Shown: piece after piece, positions 7,789 to 13,173 of the stretch | How positions within the stretch are numbered: the first letter of the stretch is position 1 | Layout: each line of letters opens with the position of its first letter | From: an uncultured Prevotella sp. | GTDB lineage: Bacteria > Bacteroidota > Bacteroidia > Bacteroidales > Bacteroidaceae | Direction of reading: 5' to 3' | DNA: 14,286 bases | Assembly: GCA_947303825.1 (NCBI GenBank) | Contig: CAMYZK010000028.1 | Coordinates: 1-14,286, forward strand | Translations under genes and position numbers: made by a program | Notes under the pieces: generated by a model | What the model saw: only the letters and a program-made list of their open reading frames with translations | The model's database searches: none | What the model was told of the DNA's origin: nothing

Positions 7789-7864
7789 GGTTTGAAGGCA
7801 TACAGAAAAGGTTTTAAAACTGAAAAATAACAGTTTTAAAACCTTTTCTGAGAGAAATCAAACC
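7789..7864. promoter_or_regulatory. Large symmetric dyad, candidate operator for the AraC-type regulator
   Basis: A perfect 20-bp inverted repeat occupies 7803-7822 and 7831-7850 with an 8-base A-rich centre. Each arm contains the palindrome GTTTTAAAAC (7811-7820, 7833-7842), 22 bp apart. A second, outer inverted repeat, GGTTTGA (7789-7795) and TCAAACC (7858-7864), is placed at exactly 7 bases on either side, so the whole 76-bp block shares one centre at 7826/7827. Read as half-sites, GGTTT(G/T)A starts at 7789 and 7810 on plus and at 7864 and 7843 on minus. Both same-strand pairs are 21 bp apart, the spacing of direct half-sites known for AraC at araI. The block lies between the regulator gene and the PUL promoter. 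It could also fold into an AU-rich RNA hairpin at the regulator mRNA 3' end, but no T-run follows. Confidence 0.65.
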
Positions 7865-7896
7865 TTGTAGCGGGCAATGCTGCGACGAAAAGAAGG

Positions 7897-10671
7897 TCAG
7901 CAATATTTCGACGGCGACACGCCAAAATACTTTTTGAAGACGGTGCTGAAGTATTTTGCATTGTCGAAGCCGGCCAGCGTTGCCGTCTCGCTGACGGGGC
8001 GGCCGCTGCGCAGCAGGGTGGCGGCTCGCTCCAGCCTGATGATGCGTATGAAGTCTTGAGGCGACTTTCCCGTATAGGTCTTTAGCCTTATGTAGAACAA
8101 TGTGCGGCTCATGGCCATCTCGCGGCAGAGACGGTCTATGTTGAAGTTGGTGTCGGAGAGGTTCCCGGCCACGAGCTTTGTCACCTTGTCGATAAACTCC
8201 GATCCCTCCTGGTCTTGACCAGAGGTGGGCGTGTCTGGTTCGCATTCGGGCGAGTGCTCCTCATGCTGCTCCATTAGGGGGTTGGTTCCTTCGGCCATGG
8301 TGCTCGTTGTTCCCTGTCCCTCTACGCGCAGCACTACCAGGCGCATGTACTTGGTGTGTAGTTGGTAGACACGCCATGCACCATAGAAAGCCAGCAGGAG
8401 CAGGCAGGCATATACCACCCACATCCACCATGAGTTCCACCAGGGCTGCCCGATGACGATGTCGAGGCTCGCCTCGTCGAGCACTGTCCCGCAGGTGCGG
8501 CTCACGCTGCGCAGCAACAGCCGGTGCGTGCCAGGTTCCAGGTTGGTGAAGCGTATCTGCTGCTGACCGGTGGGCGCGCTCCACTCTCCGTTGCCCACCT
8601 TGTACTGATAGACGATGTCGAACTGATGGCGCAGGTTGATACACTCATAGTGCAGGTCAAAGGTGCGCTCGTCGTACTTCAGCCGCAGTTCTCTGCCGTC
8701 AATACCTAGTATGTTCAGCCTGGCAGTGTAGTTGATGGCCTGAATGTTGTCGGGGTTGACGATAAGTGCCCCGGACGTAGTGCCATAGAGTATGTGTCCG
8801 TTGTGCAGGTTCACGGTAGCGCGTGCAGAATACTCACGTTCTATGCCCAGACAGTAGTTTACACAGAAAACGGTTTTCGGCGACTGCTGTGGTGCAAAGG
8901 CCAGTCCTTCCTCGGTGGCGATGAGCATTCGGCCCTTGCTATCTTTGCTGATGCTGCAGATAGCGTTGGAGGGCAGTCCGTCGGTTGTTGTCACCTGCAG
9001 ACACTGTCCGTCGGCGAGGCTGTACACATAGATGCCGCCCCCGTCGGTTCCTATCCACAGCTCTTTGTCGTTGTTGATGTAGAGGGTGCGGATGAACTTG
9101 TTCACGTCGGCAAAGCCTGCCGAGTAGTCAAGCTCGGCCACCTGTCCTGTGTCTGGTGAGATAAGCCGTATGCCGTTGGCAGTGCCCACGGCTATCTGTC
9201 CGTTGGGCAGCTGCACTATGTCCTGGACGTTGTTTATGGCATAATGTCGGTTGCCTGTTGGCGACACCTCTATCAGGTCGCCGTCAAGACAACCCATCCA
9301 CAGGTTGCCCTGACGGTCGTAGAACAGCTTGTAGACGTGGTCGTCTTGCAGTATGCCGTCGCCCTTGTAATATAGGCGGTGTGCCGTGCCGTTCTCCGTA
9401 ATCTCGTAGACACCCTGACCGTATGTGGCGGCAAGCATGGTGCCCCTTGGCGACGGGCACAGGCAGAGCACTACGGCACCGTGACACGTGTGCTGCCATT
9501 GCTTTGTATAGGGGTTGTGCAGGCTCACACCATTGTCGGTGCCCATAGCCATCATGCCATTGGGCAGCTGGGTCACGCAGTTCACATGGTCGTTGAGCAG
9601 CGACTGCCTGTTGCCGCTGATGTGCTGGAACATGGCAGGCGTGCTACCCACGGGACGTGCTATGTCGATGCCTCCAGAGTAAGAGCCTACGACGATGTTT
9701 TCCCAGCAGTCGCGCAAGACCGCATAGACGCCATTGCCGTGAAGCACCCCCTGCAGACCGTCGTTGGCATCGAAGAGCAGGGAGCTCTCATACTTACCAT
9801 GCGGGGCGGGTTTGCGCGAGACCTTGTACACTCCCAGCCCGTCTATTCCCACCAGCATGGTGCTTTCATCGTATGGACAGATGCTACGTACAGGGTTGCG
9901 GATGTCGGCACCCGTCAGCTCGCAGTCGGCCAGGGAACCGTCACTGCCAGGGGCAAGGATGCGCAAGCCGTTGAGGAAGCCGCCAAGCCATATCCTGTCA
10001 TACTGACTGTCGTAGTAGCCGCTCTCCACGTTGTACGACAGCAGCAGCTTGGGCTGCATGCCGGCACGGGGAATGCTGCCGTTGTCGGAGTCATAGCCCA
10101 GCACGCCATCCTTGGTACAGAGCAGCAGGCCATGCCTGGTGTTGACAAAGGTGTTGGCATAGACACCTTTCACGATAGGTGTCAGCGTATTCCCATGAAG
10201 GAAAAAGATGCCTTCGCGCATGGCCAGCCACAATCCGTTGGCGGTGGGCATGATATCGTTGACAAGCACATCGCCGTCAAGGAGCTTGTTAACGTCGGAA
10301 TAGCGTTCAAAGCTGTCTCTACCGGCAATATAGGTGAAGATGCCCCCCTTGTTGTCGAAGGCCATCAGGGTGGAGCCGGCTGCCAAGCACAGCTTTGTGA
10401 TGCGGCCGGCATGATTGCTGTAGGTAGAGAGGTCGCCCATGCGATAGTGCTTAACGCTGACACCGTTGTAGCGTTCGGCACCATCCTTGGTTGACCACCA
10501 GAGCGCACCATCGGCAGTCTGAACAATGGAATAGATGCGCTGGCTGCAAAGCCCCTCCGACTGTCCCAGGTGCGAGAAGGTGAAGTCTTTCACCTCTTGT
10601 GCATACGCTGGAATGAGCCAGGGCAGAGAGCACAGAAAGGCTGTGAGAAACGTCTTTATCTTATGGGTCAT
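7897..10671 (-). CDS. Transmembrane propeller-sensor / AraC-family transcriptional regulator lacking kinase and receiver domains
   Basis: This 924-residue protein probably senses a glycan fragment in the periplasm and controls the adjacent PUL. A signal peptide (IKTFLTAFLCSLPWLIPAYA) is followed by propeller repeats of the Reg_prop type to about residue 640 (GALWWSTKDGAERYNG near the N-terminus, LWMGCLDGDL near 457, LWIGTDGGGIYVY near 540, DGLPSNAICSISKDSKG). A Y_Y_Y-like domain lies at about 655-740. One hydrophobic span covers about 748-769 (WWMWVVYACLLLLAFYGAW). After a polar linker of roughly 55 residues, an AraC/HTH_18 domain fills about 824-924 (FNIDRLCREMAMSRTLFYIR, GFDNAKYFSTVFKKYFGVSP). 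Typical hybrid two-component regulators of PULs have a histidine kinase and receiver between span and HTH and exceed 1300 residues; neither is present, and the frame is uninterrupted. The ATG at 10669-10671 is preferred over an in-frame TTG at 10708-10710, which sits upstream of or at the -7 element. It is transcribed in the PUL direction and diverges from miaB. Confidence 0.9.
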   Translation of the reverse strand: MTHKIKTFLTAFLCSLPWLIPAYAQEVKDFTFSHLGQSEGLCSQRIYSIVQTADGALWWSTKDGAERYNGVSVKHYRMGDLSTYSNHAGRITKLCLAAGSTLMAFDNKGGIFTYIAGRDSFERYSDVNKLLDGDVLVNDIMPTANGLWLAMREGIFFLHGNTLTPIVKGVYANTFVNTRHGLLLCTKDGVLGYDSDNGSIPRAGMQPKLLLSYNVESGYYDSQYDRIWLGGFLNGLRILAPGSDGSLADCELTGADIRNPVRSICPYDESTMLVGIDGLGVYKVSRKPAPHGKYESSLLFDANDGLQGVLHGNGVYAVLRDCWENIVVGSYSGGIDIARPVGSTPAMFQHISGNRQSLLNDHVNCVTQLPNGMMAMGTDNGVSLHNPYTKQWQHTCHGAVVLCLCPSPRGTMLAATYGQGVYEITENGTAHRLYYKGDGILQDDHVYKLFYDRQGNLWMGCLDGDLIEVSPTGNRHYAINNVQDIVQLPNGQIAVGTANGIRLISPDTGQVAELDYSAGFADVNKFIRTLYINNDKELWIGTDGGGIYVYSLADGQCLQVTTTDGLPSNAICSISKDSKGRMLIATEEGLAFAPQQSPKTVFCVNYCLGIEREYSARATVNLHNGHILYGTTSGALIVNPDNIQAINYTARLNILGIDGRELRLKYDERTFDLHYECINLRHQFDIVYQYKVGNGEWSAPTGQQQIRFTNLEPGTHRLLLRSVSRTCGTVLDEASLDIVIGQPWWNSWWMWVVYACLLLLAFYGAWRVYQLHTKYMRLVVLRVEGQGTTSTMAEGTNPLMEQHEEHSPECEPDTPTSGQDQEGSEFIDKVTKLVAGNLSDTNFNIDRLCREMAMSRTLFYIRLKTYTGKSPQDFIRIIRLERAATLLRSGRPVSETATLAGFDNAKYFSTVFKKYFGVSPSKYC

Positions 10672-10699
10672 GTTGACTGTCTGTTGTGTTTTGGCACGG

Positions 10700-10707
10700 C
10701 AAAGATA
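10700..10707 (-). promoter_or_regulatory. Predicted -7 promoter element of the regulator gene (TATCTTTG)
   Basis: On the minus strand TATCTTTG matches TAnnTTTG and ends 28 bases before the ATG at 10671. That leaves a short leader and excludes the upstream TTG as start. No clear TTTG was seen at the -33 position. Confidence 0.55.
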
Positions 10708-10725
10708 CAAAGAAAAAATAGAACA

Positions 10726-10757
10726 GTGCTCTGTTTTTCGGAAAAAAAGCAGAGCAC
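10726..10757. promoter_or_regulatory. Inverted repeat between the divergent regulator and miaB promoters
   Basis: GTGCTCTG (10726-10733) and CAGAGCAC (10750-10757) form a perfect 8-bp inverted repeat. The inner bases continue as a T-run facing an A-run, so the pairing could extend by about four more A-T pairs. It lies 18 bp upstream of the regulator -7 element and about 46 bp upstream of that of miaB. Possible roles are an operator (autoregulation) or cruciform; the half-site is unlike GGTTTKA at 7789-7864. Confidence 0.4.
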
Positions 10758-10803
10758 GGCTTTAATTTCTGTCGCTGAAAGGGCTGAAATGAAAAAAAAG
10801 TTG

Positions 10804-10811
10804 TACCTTTG
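10804..10811 (+). promoter_or_regulatory. Predicted -7 promoter element of miaB (TACCTTTG)
   Basis: TACCTTTG matches the TAnnTTTG consensus and ends 26 bases before the miaB ATG. No convincing -33 TTTG is present at 19-21 bases upstream. Confidence 0.55.
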
Positions 10812-10837
10812 CCGAGATTTTCCAACAGAACAGAACG

Positions 10838-12229
10838 ATGAAGAAACTGTTTATCGAGACATACGGATGCCAGATGAATGTAGCCGACTCGGAGGTGGTG
10901 GCCTCGGTGATGCAGATGGCGGGATATGAGACAACAACAGACATAGACGAGGCAGATGCCGTGTTTTTGAACACCTGCTCTGTGCGCGACAATGCCGAGC
11001 AGAAGATATACCACCGGCTGGAGGCTCTGAACGCTCTTAGGCGTGCAAGGCAGAAGGCAAATACCACAAACCCGGACCATTCTCCCTCCGCTCTCCACCT
11101 TCCACCCTCCAACCTTATCATCGGCGTACTCGGATGCATGGCAGAGCGTGTGAAAGAAGACCTGCTGAACCGCTATGGTGCCGACCTAGTGGCCGGTCCT
11201 GATGCCTATCTGTCTCTGCCCGACCTCATTGCGCAGGCAGAGACGGGGCATAAAGCCATCAACATCGAGCTGTCGACCACAGAGACCTATCGCGACGTGG
11301 TGCCTCAGCGCATGGCACTAGGACACAAGATTGGTGGCTTTGTAAGCATCATGCGCGGCTGCAACAATTTCTGCCACTACTGTATAGTGCCCTACACACG
11401 AGGGCGGGAGCGAAGCCGTGACGTGGAGAGCATACTGCGCGAAGTGCGCGACCTGAGAGACCGGGGGTTCAAGGAGGTGACGCTGCTGGGGCAGAATGTT
11501 AACTCCTACTCGTGGCAGGTTCCTTCCTCCACCCTCCATCTTCCTTCCTCTACCAATTTCCCGCAACTGCTGAGGGCTGTGGCCGAAACAGCTCCGGAAA
11601 TGAGGGTAAGGTTTACCACTAGCCATCCGAAGGATATGAGTGACGAGACGTTGCATGTCATTGCTGAGATGCCCAATGTGTGCAAGCATATTCACCTGCC
11701 CGTACAGAGCGGCTCAGACAGAATACTGAAGCTGATGAACCGCAAGTACACACGTGAGTGGTATCTGGACAGGGTGAATGCCATACGCACCATCATACCC
11801 GACTGCGGACTCTCGACCGACATCTTTGTGGGGTACCACAGCGAGACAGAGGAAGACCACCAGCTGTCGCTGAACCTGATGAGAGAGGTGGGCTACGACT
11901 CGGCATTCATGTTTAAATATTCTGAACGGCCTGGCACCTACGCCTCGAAACACTTGCCCGACGATGTTCCGGAGGAGGTGAAGCTGAGACGGCTCAACGA
12001 ACTCATTGCGCTGCAGACCGAAATATCGGCAGAACAGAACAGTAAGGACGTGGGGAAGACCTTCGACGTGCTGGTGGAGGGATTCTCGAAACGCTCCAGA
12101 GAACAGCTCTGCGGACGCACGGAGCAGAACAAAATGGTGGTGTTCGACAAAAACGGACACCATATAGGAGAGACGGTGACCGTGAGGATCACGGCGAGCA
12201 CCAGCGCAACACTGATGGGAGAGGAATAA
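10838..12229 (+). CDS. miaB: tRNA-2-methylthio-N6-dimethylallyladenosine synthase MiaB
   Basis: MiaB is a radical-SAM methylthiotransferase that converts i6A37 to ms2i6A37 in tRNAs reading UNN codons. The N-terminal UPF0004 domain carries three cluster cysteines: C11 (YGCQMN), C47 (NTCSVR) and C100 (LGCMAER). The radical-SAM motif is C175-NNF-C179-HY-C182, followed by PYTRGRERSR, typical of MiaB rather than MtaB or RimO. A TRAM domain ends the protein from about residue 395 (SKRSREQLCGRTEQNK through TVRITASTSATLMG). At 463 residues the length is near normal, but the third cluster cysteine lies some 17 residues later than in E. coli MiaB (C83). That offset corresponds to an extra proline/serine-rich stretch at about 72-91 encoded by pyrimidine-rich DNA, and a smaller related stretch occurs at about 227-240. 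All cysteines are intact, so the enzyme is probably active. It is transcribed away from the PUL regulator. Confidence 0.96.
   Translation: MKKLFIETYGCQMNVADSEVVASVMQMAGYETTTDIDEADAVFLNTCSVRDNAEQKIYHRLEALNALRRARQKANTTNPDHSPSALHLPPSNLIIGVLGCMAERVKEDLLNRYGADLVAGPDAYLSLPDLIAQAETGHKAINIELSTTETYRDVVPQRMALGHKIGGFVSIMRGCNNFCHYCIVPYTRGRERSRDVESILREVRDLRDRGFKEVTLLGQNVNSYSWQVPSSTLHLPSSTNFPQLLRAVAETAPEMRVRFTTSHPKDMSDETLHVIAEMPNVCKHIHLPVQSGSDRILKLMNRKYTREWYLDRVNAIRTIIPDCGLSTDIFVGYHSETEEDHQLSLNLMREVGYDSAFMFKYSERPGTYASKHLPDDVPEEVKLRRLNELIALQTEISAEQNSKDVGKTFDVLVEGFSKRSREQLCGRTEQNKMVVFDKNGHHIGETVTVRITASTSATLMGEE
11081..11115 (+). repeat. Pyrimidine-rich repeat embedded in miaB, copy 1
   Basis: A stretch made almost only of C and T with CTCCACC/TCCACCC units encodes SPSALHLPPSN within MiaB. 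It shares TCCACCCTCCA (11101-11111) with the second embedded stretch at 11528-11538. The surrounding miaB sequence has ordinary composition. It lies between the second and third cluster cysteines. Confidence 0.55.
11519..11555 (+). repeat. Pyrimidine-rich repeat embedded in miaB, copy 2
   Basis: CCTTCCTCC, CCACCCTCC and TTCCTTCCTC units encode VPSSTLHLPSSTN just after the conserved LLGQNVNSY segment of the radical-SAM domain. The 11-mer TCCACCCTCCA at 11528-11538 and the peptide LHLP are shared with copy 1. Confidence 0.5.
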
Positions 12230-12255
12230 AAAACCTTGGGTTTTGTTTTGTTTTT
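12230..12255 (+). terminator. Weak intrinsic terminator after miaB
   Basis: AAAACC (12230-12235) and GGTTTT (12239-12244) can form a 6-bp stem with a 3-base loop, followed by a T-rich tail interrupted by two Gs. The stem starts at the end of the miaB stop codon, and the tail overlaps the -33 box of the next gene. Weak by GC content. Confidence 0.4.
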
Positions 12256-12277
12256 ACATTACTTATTTGTAATTTTG
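12247..12277 (+). promoter_or_regulatory. Predicted promoter of the PASTA gene (TTTG, 19 bp, TAATTTTG)
   Basis: This is the best promoter match in the window: TTTG at 12247-12250, a 19-bp spacer, then TAATTTTG at 12270-12277, fitting both Bacteroidetes -33 and -7 elements. The start of transcription should fall at about 12281-12284, so the ATG at 12283 would be at or next to the first base of the mRNA. Confidence 0.7.
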
Positions 12278-12282
12278 CACAC

Positions 12283-12913
12283 ATGAAATCGAAACGCGTA
12301 GCAAAGAAGTTTGCCAGCTGGCACTTGTGGCTTGAAGTGGGGACTGCTGAAATATACTCACCACGGGGAGGGAATAGAGGTGCCCGACCTCTACGGCATG
12401 GACTATAACGAGGCCGTTGACCTGGTGGAGAGCAGCGGACTGCGCATAGAGGCTACCGACTCTACATACGACAAGAAGATGCCCGCAGGAAGCGTGGTGG
12501 TGCAGTCGCCCGTCAAAGGACTGAAGGTGAAGCAGGGAAGGATAGTCTACGTCACCATCAACTCGCTTACCATTCCCAGGGTGAAAATTCCTGACATTAT
12601 AGGAAAAAGCAGCTACAGGGATGCACAGGTGAAACTGCAGAAGCTGGAGCTGAGGCTGCTGCCGCCAAAGCTCATTGACGGCGACAAAGACTTGGTGTAT
12701 GGACTTATGCTCGACGGAAAGAGACTCAATGCTGGCGACATGGTGGCAAAGGAGTCGCAGCTGACACTAATAATAGGTAATGGAAACTACGGCAGCAACA
12801 TCGATGACGTGAAACCGGTGATTGTTGACGATGGCGAAGATGATGATGAGGACGACGGCAATGATGTAGATGATAATGTTGAAGTTATTGACCCCTCGAT
12901 GATTGTGGACTAG
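12283..12913 (+). CDS. PASTA-domain protein with disrupted N-terminus (probable frameshift and loss of membrane anchor)
   Basis: Two frames are needed. The ATG at 12283 opens a frame reading MKSKRVAKKFASWHLWL, the usual basic start of Bacteroidetes PASTA membrane proteins, but it then leaves frame and stops at 12406-12408. The body is in another frame, open from 12311 (a TTG, not a convincing start) to the TAG at 12911-12913. It reads KWGLLKYTHHGEGIEVPDLYG, then two PASTA repeats (about residues 22-86 and 90-158 of that frame), then an acidic tail rich in D and E. Related proteins have a hydrophobic span between the WHLWL-like and YTHHGE segments. Here that span is missing, so an out-of-frame deletion of the span-coding DNA is the simplest reading; an assembly error is the alternative. 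PASTA domains bind peptidoglycan fragments or beta-lactams in other bacteria, and a cell-wall role here is inference. If start at a TTG, GTG or internal site is used, the product would be soluble. Confidence 0.7.
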
Positions 12914-12986
12914 TTAAGAGTTAAGAATTAAGAATTAAGAGTTAAGAGTTTTTTAGTTAAGAGTTAAGAATTAAGAGTTAAGAGTT
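12912..12986 (+). repeat. Tandem heptamer array (ARTTAAG) beginning in the PASTA stop codon
   Basis: Five units of A(G/A)TTAAG (12912-12946), a partial unit and T-run, then four more units (12955-12982) and a partial AGTT. The first unit overlaps the TAG stop at 12911-12913. One more AATTAAG lies at 13007-13013. The period is 7 with no non-repeated spacers, so this is not a CRISPR array. Confidence 0.85.
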
Positions 12987-13087
12987 CTTCGCCAGCGGCG
13001 ATTAGGAATTAAGCCCCGAAGGGGTGAAAGACCACAGGGAGAGGTAAAAAAACTGTTAGGAGTTAAAGACGTTAGTTTTGCTTATGC
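12987..13087 (+). repeat. Composite intergenic repeat element, copy B (after PASTA gene)
   Basis: Downstream of the heptamers come a TCGCC/GGCGA hairpin (12989-13001), a CCCC-GAA-GGGG hairpin (13014-13024), the box AGACCACAGG (13029-13038) and TTAGTTTTGCTTATGC (13072-13087). Copy A behind the susD-like gene has the heptamer, CCCGAAGGG hairpin and AGACCACAGG box in the same order, and a 15/16 match to the last module in reverse. TAGTTTTG (13073-13080) also resembles a -7 element 94 bp before rluD, but no -33 box was found. Confidence 0.6.
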
Positions 13088-13109
13088 CCGCATGCAAGGA
13101 AATCATATC

Positions 13110-13136
13110 TATCATCTTTCATTTATCATCTTTCAT
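13110..13136 (+). repeat. Two-copy 13-bp direct repeat upstream of rluD
   Basis: TATCATCTTTCAT occurs at 13110-13122 and again at 13124-13136, a period of 14. It lies about 40 bp before the rluD start. No function is evident; similar TTTCATC runs look like ordinary intergenic repeat material. Confidence 0.6.
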
Positions 13137-13173
13137 CTGAATAAGCTCTACACTCTAAACTAAATAGTTCGGT

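Noticed and set aside
7803..7850. Simple intrinsic terminator for the regulator gene
   Set aside because: The stem is AT-rich and no T-run follows it on either strand. The added outer arms and 21-bp half-site spacing fit a protein-binding site better, though a secondary RNA role is possible.
9379..10494. Long plus-strand open frame (371 codons) opposite the regulator gene
   Set aside because: It lies wholly within the propeller-coding region on the other strand, with no promoter or recognisable protein features.
10672..10710. N-terminal extension of the regulator from an in-frame TTG at 10708-10710
   Set aside because: The TTG lies upstream of the predicted -7 element (10700-10707), and the ATG at 10671 begins a proper signal peptide.
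10762..11139. Minus-strand open frames overlapping the start of miaB
   Set aside because: They are antisense to conserved MiaB motifs and to the miaB promoter and have no recognisable features.
12912..13013. CRISPR array
   Set aside because: The units are 7 bp, directly adjoining, with no unique spacers, and no cas gene is nearby.
13073..13080. TAGTTTTG as the rluD promoter
   Set aside because: It belongs to a repeat module also present at 1379-1397, where no gene follows in that direction, and it has no -33 box; too weak to call.
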